Below are positions 17,992 through 27,988 of a stretch of 64,000 bases of DNA, in pieces (the stretch's first letter is position 1; each line of letters starts with the position of its first letter). The position numbers and the translations under genes are program-made. A model generated the notes under the pieces. It was not told where the DNA came from. It saw only the letters and a program-made list of their open reading frames with translations, and did no database searches. The stretch lies in NCBI RefSeq assembly GCF_963668475.1, contig NZ_OY764544.1, positions 434,001 to 498,000 on the forward strand, written 5' to 3'. The DNA comes from an uncultured Methanospirillum sp. (lineage in GTDB: Archaea > Halobacteriota > Methanomicrobia > Methanomicrobiales > Methanospirillaceae).

Positions 17992-19599
17992 GTGTTTCCG
18001 CTCATTCTGATCAGGGCGTCAGGGATGGGGACCTCTGATGCCGGCTTCTTTCTCTCGATGACCATCATGGCTGTGGGGATCGGAACCATCCTCCAGTCAC
18101 TGAAAGGACGATACATCGGGTCAGGATTTTTATGCCCTTCATTTGCAGCACTGTTTTTTATCCCACCGTCAACTGCTGCATATGCCCTCGGAGGACTTGG
18201 TCTCATGTCTGCCATGACTGCCACGAGCGGTGTGATCCAGGTTGCAATCTCGCGGTTCATCGGCAGGCTCAGGTTCCTGTTTCCTCCGGAGGTTACTGGT
18301 CTTGTCATCATCATGGCAGGGATATCTGCAATTCCCTTCTCGATTCAGAGTTTTCTTGGACTCGAGAATCTGAAGGCTCAATTCTTTCTAGATGACCTGT
18401 TTATTGCGACCGTTACCCTCGGGGTGATCGTCATTGCAAGTATCTGGGGGAAGGGATCGATGAAACTATATCCTGCATTTATCGGAATAATCGCCGGGTA
18501 TATTACAGCGTTTGCATGCGGGCAGATCCCTGCATCATCGATCTTTACCTCGCTGGCATTTCCCCTGATAGAAGTACCAAGGCCAACCTTTCTCTCCTGG
18601 ACGTTTGACTCCTCAATACTGCTTCCATTCGTTATAGCTGCATTTGCCGGAGTGTTTAAGACGATCGGAAATCTGACGTCCTGTCAGAAGATCAATGATG
18701 CAGACTGGATCCGGTCAGATATGGAGAACTACAGCAAGGGTACCCTTACCGAAGGGGTGACGAACATCATCTGCGGAGCTATCGGTGGCCTTGGTCAGAG
18801 CACTTCCTCCGGAAACATCGGGCTCTCACTTGCCACCGGTGCAACAAGTCGGAGGATTGGCATTATTGCAGGGATCATCCTTGTTTTTCTGGCTATCTTC
18901 CCACCGGTCTCTGCTTTTTTCCTGATCATGCCTCTTCCGGTGATCGGGGCTGCCCTCATCTATTCTATCTGTTACATGGTGATGACCGGGATGGAGGTGA
19001 TGATGACAAGGATGTTGGATACCAGGCGGTTTTTTACAATTGGTATCTCGCTTGTCTTTGGATTTGGTGCAAGTACATTCTCCAGTGTGATTCTTCCGAC
19101 AGAATACTCATGGCTCGCAACGATCCTGACGTCTCCCCTGACTCTCTCAACCATTATCGCAATCCTGCTCACTCTTGTGTTCAGGATCGGGATCAGGCAA
19201 TATGCTACCATCAGGATCATGCCTGATGATGAGGATCTGGCTGATACGGTCTTTTCCTTTATTGATAAGAATGCCCGGATGTGGGGAGCCCGCCGGGATG
19301 TTGCAACAAAAGCCGGATCTGCCCTCCTCGAACTGATGGAGAGCGGCTTTTCGTTTGAGATCTTCAAACAAGGTGTAATGGTAACGCTTTCATTTGATGA
19401 GTATAACTTTGACATCCACGTCGAATACCAGGGAGACCAGATTAGTATTCCCCGGGATATGCCTTCCCATGAGGAACTGATGGAAGATCCGGATTCGTTT
19501 CTGCAACTTGCACTTGCACTGGTCAGAAAGCATTCTGATTCATTGAGTGTCACCCGGTCCGGGGAGATAAACAAGGTGAATGTTCATTTCGAGCATTAA
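17992..19599 (+). CDS. Xanthine/uracil-type permease (NCS2) with C-terminal ATPase-like domain; start disrupted
   Basis: The first usable start in frame is the GTG at 17992 (535 residues), but conserved permease sequence (residues IPPPVPCFLLGLQHALL) is readable from ~17878, just after an in-frame TAG at 17875, so a normal start is missing. The body has about 12-14 hydrophobic segments, with GFLCPSFAALF, GLGQSTSSGNIGLSLATGA and PLPVIGAALIYSI as NCS2 signatures; this family moves nucleobases with protons. The last ~130 residues form a cytoplasmic domain (NARMWGARRDVATKAGSALL, then LMESGFSFEIF) resembling histidine-kinase/anti-sigma ATPase folds. A frameshifted, 5'-truncated copy lies at 30086-30794. 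Transport of xanthine, uracil or a related base is inferred; activity of this copy is doubtful. Confidence 0.75.
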   Translation: MFPLILIRASGMGTSDAGFFLSMTIMAVGIGTILQSLKGRYIGSGFLCPSFAALFFIPPSTAAYALGGLGLMSAMTATSGVIQVAISRFIGRLRFLFPPEVTGLVIIMAGISAIPFSIQSFLGLENLKAQFFLDDLFIATVTLGVIVIASIWGKGSMKLYPAFIGIIAGYITAFACGQIPASSIFTSLAFPLIEVPRPTFLSWTFDSSILLPFVIAAFAGVFKTIGNLTSCQKINDADWIRSDMENYSKGTLTEGVTNIICGAIGGLGQSTSSGNIGLSLATGATSRRIGIIAGIILVFLAIFPPVSAFFLIMPLPVIGAALIYSICYMVMTGMEVMMTRMLDTRRFFTIGISLVFGFGASTFSSVILPTEYSWLATILTSPLTLSTIIAILLTLVFRIGIRQYATIRIMPDDEDLADTVFSFIDKNARMWGARRDVATKAGSALLELMESGFSFEIFKQGVMVTLSFDEYNFDIHVEYQGDQISIPRDMPSHEELMEDPDSFLQLALALVRKHSDSLSVTRSGEINKVNVHFEH

Positions 19600-19683
19600 C
19601 CCCTACCCACCAGGAATAAGTCATATCAAAGCATCTATACCATATCAAGTGCTTCAATACAGATAGATAGAGAGTATGTTCAT

Positions 19684-21828
19684 ATGGCATACGTACAATT
19701 CATCAAAAAAACTACCATTCTTCTGATTCTCTTTTGTGCGATATCGGTATGTATTCCTTGTGTCCTTTCTGAAGAAGACGGGTCATTGTATATCGGAGTG
19801 CTTCTCCCTCTCAATGGACCTGAAGGACAACCGTTGTATAACGCCCTTTTGTTATCTCAGAATCAGATCAATGAAGGGGGAGGGATTGGTGGAAGACCGG
19901 TTCAGCTGATACTGCGGGATACCAGTACCGGGGATCTCATGAAATATGCTGAGGACCTTGCAAAGGATCCACGAGTCAGGGTTGTAATCGGACCGTATTC
20001 CTCTGATGATCTCTTTGCGGTTGCTGACGTATTTATTAAAAAACAGAAGGTGCTTATATCTCCGTCTGCATCATCTGATGAGATCTACCGGGCATTTGCA
20101 GGGACCGGTTCAGTCTGGAGAACGGTATCAAATGATGGTGATATTACTTCAGTGCTTCTCCAACATATCAAACAAAACAGGGGAAAAAATGTAGCCCTCC
20201 TTACCATAAACAGCACATATGGCGATACATTTTATGACTGGATCCCCTATTGGGCGATTGAATATAACATTACTATCACTGGCGAAGAAAAGTATTCAAC
20301 ACTGGATGATATTGCCGGGGCAGTAGACCGGCTATGTAAACTACGTCCTGATTACCTTATTTTTGTCCATTCGGGATCAGGGAGTGAGATACGATCTGCC
20401 ATAGAAACTCTCAAAGAACTGAACTCTTCTACCATTCCGTATTTTATTTATCCTACTGTTGACAAAGAGGGACAGATCCTGCTGCGACCTGATGCACAAG
20501 ATCAACACAAGCTCCTCGAATCAGGACTATGGAATATACACAATATCAGCGTTCTTTCAACTATAATTCCAGATAAAACCCTTATGCTCATGTCCAAAGA
20601 ATGGGATCCGGGCTTTTCAAAAGAATATAAGATATCAAAATATGGTCAATCAGATTATGCTCCTGAGGTCTATGATGCCCTGCTGGTCGCATCCGGTGTC
20701 ATGGCCCGTATTACTGCATATCGTCAAAAATCTCCCATGAATGCAGCATTATCTATCTTGACCAATGAATCAGGCGACCTCATGCCCAGAACAGAAGAGG
20801 GGTTTCAATCAGCATTCAAGCAGATTCAGCAAGGACTGACTCCGGTCTTTACCGGTGCAACCGGTCCACTCCTGTTCAAATCTGAAGGAACTGACCGGCG
20901 TGAACCCTGGTATGGAACCTATCGCATGGAAGACGGGAAGATAGTTTCAGATCCTGTCCTGCATCAGAACCTGACCAAATCAGATAATAAATCAGGTCTT
21001 GCCGATAATTCAACCGACATATCCACAGCTTTAGTCCAGAACATATCTCATGGTGATTTCTGGGCAGTGATAGGAGCATTTTCCCGGGACTGGACAAATT
21101 ACCGGCATCAGGCTGATGCTCTGACCATGTATGAGTATTTGAAATCCCAGGGCGTTTCAGATGATCATATCATTCTCCTCATCTATGACGATATACCAGC
21201 AGACAAAAAAAATACCCGACCTGGCGAGGTATATCATAAACCAGGGGAAGAGGAGGTTCGGAAACGGGCTATTCCGGACTATATCGGTGAAACTGTCGAT
21301 AAAAAGACACTGACGGATGTTCTTTTTGAAAAGGCTGAATCTGATGGAAGACCACTTCTTCAATCTGATGAAAATTCAACCGTGCTGGTATATCTTTCAT
21401 CACATGGAGCTCAGGGAGGAGACATTTTATTTGGTAATGATAGTGAGCGGATTACACCTGAAGAGTTCGCTTCAATTGTAGACAAGATGAAAGAGAAGAA
21501 GGTTTTTGGGCGAATGCTCATTGTTCTTGAATCCTGTTTCAGCGGGGGTATTGCTGATTCAATAACAACACCGGGAGTCATTGTAATGACTGCTTCAGCA
21601 CAGAATGAGACCTCAAAAGCTGCATCATATGACTCTGCACTTTCAACCTGGTTATCTGATGAATTCACTACAGAGCTCATCTCCAGACTCAAAAACTCTG
21701 ATTCGTCTGTAACTCTTCGCCAGCTCTATCAGCAGATATTTTACCATGTCAGGTCATCGCATCCTACGATTTCTATGCACAATGCATCATTGGACATTCC
21801 GGCAGGACTCTTTTTTAGCGGAGCGTAA
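19684..21828 (+). CDS. Leu/Ile/Val-type receptor fused to legumain-family (C13) protease
   Basis: 714 residues with a signal peptide (to ~30). Residues ~35-430 form a type I periplasmic-binding domain (YIGVLLPLNGPEGQPLYNAL; RVVIGPYSSDDLFAV). From ~455 a C13/caspase-like protease domain begins with FWAVIGAFSRDW. It has His574 in YLSSHGAQGG and Cys618 in LIVLESCFSGG, the usual His-Gly and Glu-x-Cys motifs of clan CD, and an Ala-Ser-rich substrate-pocket strand (VIVMTASAQNET). No membrane helix follows, so it is secreted or held by its signal segment. Legumain-type enzymes cut after Asn or Asp or act as transamidases. One base separates it from the next receptor gene, so they are co-transcribed. 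Ligand-controlled proteolysis or protein anchoring outside the cell is an inference. Confidence 0.85.
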   Translation: MAYVQFIKKTTILLILFCAISVCIPCVLSEEDGSLYIGVLLPLNGPEGQPLYNALLLSQNQINEGGGIGGRPVQLILRDTSTGDLMKYAEDLAKDPRVRVVIGPYSSDDLFAVADVFIKKQKVLISPSASSDEIYRAFAGTGSVWRTVSNDGDITSVLLQHIKQNRGKNVALLTINSTYGDTFYDWIPYWAIEYNITITGEEKYSTLDDIAGAVDRLCKLRPDYLIFVHSGSGSEIRSAIETLKELNSSTIPYFIYPTVDKEGQILLRPDAQDQHKLLESGLWNIHNISVLSTIIPDKTLMLMSKEWDPGFSKEYKISKYGQSDYAPEVYDALLVASGVMARITAYRQKSPMNAALSILTNESGDLMPRTEEGFQSAFKQIQQGLTPVFTGATGPLLFKSEGTDRREPWYGTYRMEDGKIVSDPVLHQNLTKSDNKSGLADNSTDISTALVQNISHGDFWAVIGAFSRDWTNYRHQADALTMYEYLKSQGVSDDHIILLIYDDIPADKKNTRPGEVYHKPGEEEVRKRAIPDYIGETVDKKTLTDVLFEKAESDGRPLLQSDENSTVLVYLSSHGAQGGDILFGNDSERITPEEFASIVDKMKEKKVFGRMLIVLESCFSGGIADSITTPGVIVMTASAQNETSKAASYDSALSTWLSDEFTTELISRLKNSDSSVTLRQLYQQIFYHVRSSHPTISMHNASLDIPAGLFFSGA

Positions 21829-21829
21829 C

Positions 21830-23173
21830 ATGACGAACTCTACGATCTGCAATAACCGAGTGGCAACCATCAGTGAAAGTATATACTCCAAAGATATAGC
21901 CATTGGGATGAATATGAGTCAATCATTCAACCGTTCTCATATAGCAGAGCAAAAAGATTCACCAGATAATGAGCAGAGTGATGTCAACCATTTTTCATAT
22001 CTTCAAACGGTTTCTCTTTTCGCTATCCTCATCATTCTCTCCATCGTAATAATTCTCACCGTCTTCCCCATCTTCATCACCTCCCCACTTCCAGTCCCTG
22101 CTATAGATAATACTACAATCACCTGCGGAGTTATCCTCCCCCTGAGTGGAGATTTAGGCAATATCGGTACGGATATCCTACATGGCATTGAGGTCGCAAC
22201 CGATGAGTTCAATACCGGAGATACAGCAGACGGGCGAAAAATTATACTTCATATAGAAGATGACCAGGGAGATCCAAACCTGTCACATTCACTTTTTCAG
22301 GAGATGCAACGTGAGGGAGTTCCTGTAGTTATCGGATCATATTCTACCAAACTCACGTTGAAGATGGCTGAAGAGACTAAAATAGTCGATAGTTCCGTTC
22401 TACTCTCTCCCCAGGCAAATGGAGAAGCATTATATGGGATCTCTCCCCGGTTTTATCAGATTAATCCACCAATTTTCTATCTGGCAGAATTTATTGGAAA
22501 ATGGGTCTCATTTTCTTCAGATCGGGTTGCGATCCTGTACTGCGATGACGAGTATGGACGATCAGTCATGAACAATATTGCGTCAGATCTTACCAACCGA
22601 TCTATTCCTGTCTCCGGAAAAGAGCCGATTCGTCAGGATGATACCGATTATGCTGCTCTATCTCATTCAATCCTGGATAGTGCTCCTGATACGATTATTC
22701 TCATTGTATATGATAATCGTCAGATCCCCATCATCAGGAATCTGTCAGAGGCAGGATTCCGTGGTCAGGTGATATTGTCTGAGTCCGGCCTTATGAACAG
22801 TCTGGAGAAGGAGAACTCTGATGTGCTCTCACAGTTTTCACTTTTCACGATAGATTCTTATACAAACCTGGTTCCCGGGATACAATCAGAACACTTTGTT
22901 TCCGCATATCAGAAGATGTTTCATCAGGATCCCACACGGACTCTTGCCGGATATGGATATGATTCCATGAAGGTTGTAACAGAGGCCCTGCCTTCTGCCT
23001 GTGATACTCATACGATAACAGCAGAGACCATCAGGAAAGGATTGGATGCCTCCCGGTATTACGGGGTTAGTGGCCCAAAAGTCTTCGATTCTCACCATGC
23101 TGCAGGTCCAGCCCAGGACAGGTGGGTATTCCGGGATGGAGAATTTGTTCTGATGACGACATCACTTGTGTAG
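21830..23173 (+). CDS. Membrane-tethered Leu/Ile/Val-type receptor
   Basis: 447 residues from the ATG at 21830, which has GGAG five to eight bases before it; a longer frame from 21746 would overlap the protease gene by 83 bases and is unlikely. Residues ~1-60 are polar, then one transmembrane helix (VSLFAILIILSIVIILTVF) leads into an extracellular type I binding domain (GVILPLSGDLGNIGTDILHG; PVVIGSYSTKLTLKM; AGYGYDSMKVVTEAL). The polar stretch before the helix suggests N-in topology with no signal cleavage. It has no permease partner, so a sensing or scaffolding role is more likely than import. It is the direct operon partner of the receptor-protease. Confidence 0.8.
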   Translation: MTNSTICNNRVATISESIYSKDIAIGMNMSQSFNRSHIAEQKDSPDNEQSDVNHFSYLQTVSLFAILIILSIVIILTVFPIFITSPLPVPAIDNTTITCGVILPLSGDLGNIGTDILHGIEVATDEFNTGDTADGRKIILHIEDDQGDPNLSHSLFQEMQREGVPVVIGSYSTKLTLKMAEETKIVDSSVLLSPQANGEALYGISPRFYQINPPIFYLAEFIGKWVSFSSDRVAILYCDDEYGRSVMNNIASDLTNRSIPVSGKEPIRQDDTDYAALSHSILDSAPDTIILIVYDNRQIPIIRNLSEAGFRGQVILSESGLMNSLEKENSDVLSQFSLFTIDSYTNLVPGIQSEHFVSAYQKMFHQDPTRTLAGYGYDSMKVVTEALPSACDTHTITAETIRKGLDASRYYGVSGPKVFDSHHAAGPAQDRWVFRDGEFVLMTTSLV

Positions 23174-23475
23174 GGGTTGAGTCACCGGTTACTAGAAATT
23201 TGACCGAAGAAGAATACCCTGAAGAGAATGCCATCTCCTTTTCACGTCATGGTAACCGGGGCGATGGCCCGGTTTATTATAGCGGAAGTAGTGCACGGGG
23301 TGTCTGGCAAAACGATGTATTCCTGATACCACATACCATAATTTTGATGAAAATTACATGCAGGTTGGTCAAAATTTGATACCATAGATATATAATCTGG
23401 TTTACTCCTTTCGTGTTCAAAAATATGACCTAAACAAAACCTTGAAATAAAATTAACCATAAGTAAAAAGATAAT
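23174..23475. other. Intergenic region with promoter
   Basis: No gene. An AT-rich TATA-like box (agatatataatc) at 23387-23398 lies about 80 bases before the next start. The related segments gataccacataccataatttt (~23326-23346) and caaaatttgataccat flank it in opposite order. Confidence 0.4.
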
Positions 23476-24069
23476 ATGGATAGATATCAGGGCACCGGAC
23501 TCATTGTTCTCGTATTACTTCTTTCTCTGACAGGAATCTGCTGTGCTGCAGATAGTCCTGAATACCTTGGATACCTCCATGGAGAAGGGAGTGTGATTGT
23601 CAATACTACTGAAGATATGATGACAATCACGGTTTCTAATCCTGACACGGTTGTAAATATCACTAAAGACGGTAATACTACATCGTTTCCGGTTAGTTAT
23701 TTGACTAATATGTCCACTCCAATAGACGCAGTGGTGGTTTTTAATGATAAAGATTCGAGATCATCATCCATTGTAAAAATTGAAAATCTCACGTTTTCAG
23801 ATGATAAACGCTCCCTTACCCTTCAGGTACAACCACTTGACTATTATGACAGAACACTCCTGAGCCCCTATGCACAGGAGACGCAAAATCTCCGTCAGCT
23901 AAATACAAAAACGTTCAACGCAACCGGGGTATTCATGGAGTTAATAAAAAGTGCTCCAGATAATGCACAGGGGTCGGGTTTACAATGTGATACGTGTGTT
24001 AATAATTGTCGGAATGATCCTAATCCCTATGATTGTGTAGATATATGTACTCACCTGGTGTGTGGATAA
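23476..24069 (+). CDS. Secreted protein with Cys-rich C-terminus, unknown
   Basis: 197 residues with a signal peptide ending near GICCAADSP (~26). A beta-rich body with many N-x-S/T sequons follows (VNTTEDMMTITVSNPDTVV). The last ~30 residues contain six Cys (CDTCVNNCRNDPNPYDCVD, then CTHLVC), a spacing that suggests disulfides or a small metal site. No family was recognised. It follows the receptor operon by 300 bases and has its own promoter, so a link to that system is only positional. Confidence 0.65.
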   Translation: MDRYQGTGLIVLVLLLSLTGICCAADSPEYLGYLHGEGSVIVNTTEDMMTITVSNPDTVVNITKDGNTTSFPVSYLTNMSTPIDAVVVFNDKDSRSSSIVKIENLTFSDDKRSLTLQVQPLDYYDRTLLSPYAQETQNLRQLNTKTFNATGVFMELIKSAPDNAQGSGLQCDTCVNNCRNDPNPYDCVDICTHLVCG

Positions 24070-24080
24070 CTATAGTAATA

Positions 24081-24251
24081 CTAATACTCTTTTTTCCAGG
24101 CTCCCCGTGACCTGCCTGTACAGTCAGTCTGCTCACAGAAACTGATACCTGAAACCTTCAGATCATGAATTACCTGATTCATTTCAATGGTTAGTACGTC
24201 CCGGTGGCTTGGTTGTACCAGAAGTCTATCCAACCGGGAAACGATGAGCAT
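24081..24251 (-). pseudogene. Decayed paralogue of the protein at 15393-15854
   Basis: The minus-strand frame ending at 24081 contains LTIEMNQVIHDLKVSGISFC, which aligns with TEVNQVLDALKASGLSFC of the 153-residue protein. It stops about 15 residues later, missing the second half, and the N-terminal membrane segment is degraded. Some 57 codons remain. Upstream sequence is also partly shared with the intact gene. Confidence 0.6.
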
Positions 24252-24334
24252 TCCAGTGAATAGAATACGCCGACCTTTTTTTTAGATATGCTCATTCTCC
24301 TAACGATACTATAATTCTGATCTATATCGGAATA

Positions 24335-24395
24335 ATATTGGCTGACGTGAATAGATCATTCACCCTGCTTTTTTAAACGAAGACATAGTACCTGG
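24335..24395. repeat. Shared ~60-base element, copy B
   Basis: Sequence around GTGAATAGATCATTCACCCT, continuing AACGAAGACATAGTACCT, matches 29930-29990 over about 60 bases and 15924-15962 over its first half. Here it lies upstream of the decayed gene. Confidence 0.55.
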
Positions 24396-24823
24396 TATCA
24401 TATACAATTGACATTTGTTATTTACCATTTCCCAAAATACCTGCTTAGTAGATATTAAAAATGATAACTCCGGTATGTTTTAACCTAGAACAAACACGAT
24501 CTATCTTTTATCATTTTTTGTTCCTAAAACCGTCGTAATCATCCCTGATAGCACAAAAAAGGGACCCGATTAAGTAGTCAAAATTAAATTTAAAAATTCC
24601 AATGAAAATTTTGATGATAAAACCAATAAAAGGAGACCATAGGTTTGAGTATAATTTCTTATGATATTGTGGAAAAAGTCCTAATTCATCTGATTTGATG
24701 GTTTCCAAAATTTTTCTGTATATACACAACCATGACAGCAAGAAATCAGGGCAATAGGTACCGAAACCAAATAATTGATAATATGGGAAAGATAATATGG
24801 AAAATTTTCAATTGATAAGAGGG
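24396..24823. other. AT-rich region, no certain gene
   Basis: A 76-codon minus-strand frame (24511-24741) is Lys/Ile/Phe-rich with no family resemblance and no ribosome binding site; it is probably chance in AT-rich DNA. Confidence 0.35.
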
Positions 24824-26293
24824 TTAAATCTTAAAATGAGAGATCATTACCTGAAGATCTTTGACCAATGACAATATTTCAGTCGCCCCACTTGCCATTT
24901 CCTCTGCTGATGTACTTGATTTTTCTGCCAGATCTGAGAGCTCGTCCATTTCTTTCTCATCATCGTTGATGAGGCGTGAGAGATCTTGAATATCCTGGTT
25001 TACCATTGTTGTATCTTCTGCCTGTGAATCAGTCGCTTTTGAAATATCGGAGATGCTGGTGACTGTCATCTCTATCGTCAGGACGATCCCGTTCAACGAA
25101 GCGATGGTATTGTTAACGTTCTCTATTTCACTTACCGTCTCTTGGTGAGCTGACGTGATGGATGCTGCGGTCTTTTCAGTACTTCTGACGATTCCTTCAA
25201 TGACTTCGCCTATCTTCCCGGTTGCCTCACGTGATTCAAGGGCAAGAGATTTCACTTCTCCAGCTACCACAGCAAAGCCTCTTCCATGTTCTCCTGCCCG
25301 TGCCGCCTCAATAGCAGCGTTTAAGGCAAGAAGATTCGTCTGACTGGCGATGTCACCGATAAGCCTGGAGAACTTAGCTATCTCCGTAGCACGTTCGGTA
25401 AGTTCAGTGATCTGATCCACTGCTTCTTTAGAGATAGACCCTATCATCTGCATCTTCTTTGAGGTGTTATTTCCGAGTTGTATAGCTTCCTGACCGATAG
25501 AATGCACATCACCGGTCAGGCTCTTTACCTCCTGGATGCTCCCGGCAATCTCCTGAATAGATGCTGAAAGGTCACTGATTTTGGATTCAATATTGCTTAC
25601 ATTTTCCCGTTGTTTACCAATTTTCAGTTCTGTCGACTGAGCAGTTTCAGTTACCTTCTGGCTTACTCCGACAACCTGATCAGTGGCTGATGAGATCTCA
25701 GTAACCATCTTCTCAAGAACCACAGATTTTTGTCTGATTTTATCAATTACATCACGCAGATAGATGATAGTATTATTGTAATCATTCTTTATCTGGGAGA
25801 GGGGATCTCCGTCTCTAATTGATGCCAAGAGGGTTAGATCACCAGAAGATACCGCCTGCAGACTCTTGGAAAGGTCAGTAATGCTCAACTCATATGAATT
25901 CACCCCCGTTTTTTCGGCCTGTGGTGGAGTGATACTTATCAGAATTCCGGGAGACTCTCCCCAGGTGATTCGGGAAATAATTGCTTCTGCTGGAAAGGAA
26001 TATCCTTCAAGGTCAGTATATGTCCATGTAATAGTTTCAGGATCACCTGTAAATACCCTGGGGAAGACAACTCCAGTCAGATACTCAACTGATCTTCCAT
26101 CAGGTTGTTTTGAAGATATCAGGATCTCATGCTTCTTTCCGATGATACCGTTAGTATTACTGGCGTGAAATAGAGTTAGAGCAGAATGATTACAAAATAC
26201 GTACACTTCGTTCTGGATAATCAGAATTGCCTGAGGGAGCACATCAAGAATTTTCTTACAGTCTCCAGGATTAATTAATTCAGGATTAGACAT
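24824..26293 (-). CDS. Soluble methyl-accepting chemotaxis transducer with PAS domain
   Basis: 489 residues without membrane helices. A PAS domain (~10-125) opens the protein ([19 protein letters not shown]). A helical linker follows, and then the methyl-accepting signalling domain (~200-485). Its hairpin tip is highly conserved: [20 protein letters not shown], then [18 protein letters not shown]. The protein therefore senses something inside the cell and would signal to a CheA-CheW complex; none is encoded in the window. It is the last gene of a minus-strand run of four signalling genes starting at 29169, with a 121-base gap before it that may hold its own promoter. Confidence 0.9.
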   Translation of the reverse strand: MSNPELINPGDCKKILDVLPQAILIIQNEVYVFCNHSALTLFHASNTNGIIGKKHEILISSKQPDGRSVEYLTGVVFPRVFTGDPETITWTYTDLEGYSFPAEAIISRITWGESPGILISITPPQAEKTGVNSYELSITDLSKSLQAVSSGDLTLLASIRDGDPLSQIKNDYNNTIIYLRDVIDKIRQKSVVLEKMVTEISSATDQVVGVSQKVTETAQSTELKIGKQRENVSNIESKISDLSASIQEIAGSIQEVKSLTGDVHSIGQEAIQLGNNTSKKMQMIGSISKEAVDQITELTERATEIAKFSRLIGDIASQTNLLALNAAIEAARAGEHGRGFAVVAGEVKSLALESREATGKIGEVIEGIVRSTEKTAASITSAHQETVSEIENVNNTIASLNGIVLTIEMTVTSISDISKATDSQAEDTTMVNQDIQDLSRLINDDEKEMDELSDLAEKSSTSAEEMASGATEILSLVKDLQVMISHFKI

Positions 26294-26414
26294 TTACTAC
26301 TTCCTCACGATGAAATGAACTGAACCATGTCACATTAAAAATCAAATTGAACTGGATGATATCATATAATCATTAAAATCTAAAATTATCCGTGTTAGAT
26401 AATCTGACGTTTTA

Positions 26415-27938
26415 TTATCCAATATCCTCCTGATTCATGGCATTCATGATCTTAAATGCATTAATTAAACGTCTGAAAGACTCGACCAATTCCCCAATTT
26501 CACTATTCCGGGTTTCAACATTAATCTCGGTATTTAAATCACCCATACTAATCTGCTTTGCAATTTCTGTAAGTTTTTGAATAGGTCTTACATAATGTTC
26601 CATCAAAAAATCCAAGGTCTTCTCTGATTGCTCCTCATCCCCCTGTAACTGTGAATTAATGGCTTCCATAATTTTAAACGCATTTATCATCCGTTTGAAT
26701 GAATCAGTCAACTCATCAATCTCTTCACATGAGATCTTTTCTACATCTGCTTCAAGATCTCCCATACTTACCCGGTTTGCAACATCGGTTAACTGTTTAA
26801 TGGGAATCAAATAATGTTTCAACAGAAAATTCCGGATCTTTTCTGACCTTATCATTCTCTGATCGAGAAGATCGATAATATGATCAATAGCATCTACCTG
26901 CTGATTTATTTTATCAGCAATAGGTTTCTCTATCTCATCTGTAAGTGTACTAATAATGGTGAGAGGATTTCGAATCTGATCGTTCAATGTAGAAAGGGTT
27001 TCCATATTGGTATTAATTTGAGAAATAGCATCCTTAATTTTTAAATCCTGTTCCTTTCTATCTGTAATATCCCGGTCAATAACAAGTACCTGGTGTTCAT
27101 TCAGGATCTTGAGACGTGCTTCGTAGTATTTTCTTTGTCCTGACAGAATATGCTCATATTCAAATTGACATAAATCCTTATTCATAAGGGTTTGAGCGAT
27201 CTTCTGTTGAAATACTTCAATCATTTTACTAGACAGACCTATGGTTCGGATGTTTTTCCCGACATAGTCTTTTTGGTCAGATGAAGATGATAGTTCAGGT
27301 ATATGGGAGTCAAGGAATTCACCTTCATCAGAAATAATGAACATGATATCAGGTATAGCATCAAGAATAGTGTTATTTCGTTCCATGATTGAAAGTAGTT
27401 CTTGTTCTTTTTTGAGTAATTCCTGATAATTTTTACGTGCTTCCTCATCTTTTACAATTAATTCTACAGTTTTTGCTTGAAGTTCTTCATTCGACCGTTT
27501 CAGGTCATCTTCCATCTGTTTCCGCTCAGAAATATCTTCAATACTACCTTCGTAGTATCTGACTACCTCGCTTTCATCAAAAAATGCTTTTCCGGTATTT
27601 TTTACCCAGATATGAGTGCCATCATATTTGATGAGTTGTGTCTCAAAATTACGTACAATCCCATCATGGTTTATCATCTCCATCCATTTTATCCGTGTTT
27701 CAGGATGATAGTATAATGAAAGCAGCGGAACTGCCAACAGGGTTTCCCGATCAGGATAGCCGAGGAGTTGTATTAAAGCAGAATTAAGATCCAGAAAATA
27801 GCCTTCCGGGGAGGTCCGATACAGGCCTATAGGGAATGTGTCATAAAATGATCTAAGCTGTTCATCATCTACCATGGGGGGTCTGGACGTATGGTTCTTT
27901 ATTTTCATGGCACTTATTGAATGAACAGCATTAGTCAT
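26415..27938 (-). CDS. PAS-PAS-HAMP-HAMP signalling protein
   Basis: 507 residues, soluble. A PAS domain (~25-145; RSFYDTFPIGLYRTSPEGYF, closing YEGSIEDISERKQ) is followed by a coiled coil (~150-190), a second PAS (~195-300) and a segment like a histidine-kinase dimerisation helix (DQIRNPLTIISTLTDEI) in which the phospho-acceptor His is absent. Two cytoplasmic HAMP-like domains end the protein, each with P-I-x-x-L-T, S-M-G-D-L and a closing INAFKIM. There is no ATPase domain. The HAMP sequence is close to that in the sensor at 28207-29169, so the two may form mixed coiled-coil assemblies. It sits 50 bases after the 73-residue gene. Confidence 0.8.
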   Translation of the reverse strand: MTNAVHSISAMKIKNHTSRPPMVDDEQLRSFYDTFPIGLYRTSPEGYFLDLNSALIQLLGYPDRETLLAVPLLSLYYHPETRIKWMEMINHDGIVRNFETQLIKYDGTHIWVKNTGKAFFDESEVVRYYEGSIEDISERKQMEDDLKRSNEELQAKTVELIVKDEEARKNYQELLKKEQELLSIMERNNTILDAIPDIMFIISDEGEFLDSHIPELSSSSDQKDYVGKNIRTIGLSSKMIEVFQQKIAQTLMNKDLCQFEYEHILSGQRKYYEARLKILNEHQVLVIDRDITDRKEQDLKIKDAISQINTNMETLSTLNDQIRNPLTIISTLTDEIEKPIADKINQQVDAIDHIIDLLDQRMIRSEKIRNFLLKHYLIPIKQLTDVANRVSMGDLEADVEKISCEEIDELTDSFKRMINAFKIMEAINSQLQGDEEQSEKTLDFLMEHYVRPIQKLTEIAKQISMGDLNTEINVETRNSEIGELVESFRRLINAFKIMNAMNQEDIG

Positions 27939-27988
27939 GGTGTTAAATTATTCCCGTATCTTCTGATGTGAGAAACAGGGTGAATTTA

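Noticed and set aside
18972..19574. 200-codon minus-strand frame opposite the permease gene
   Set aside because: It is fully antisense to a clear permease-ATPase gene, lacks a ribosome binding site and resembles no family; it follows from codon bias of the real gene.
24511..24741. 76-codon minus-strand frame with hydrophobic centre
   Set aside because: Low-complexity AT-rich sequence, no ribosome binding site, no recognisable relative; could be a decayed gene, but there is no positive evidence.
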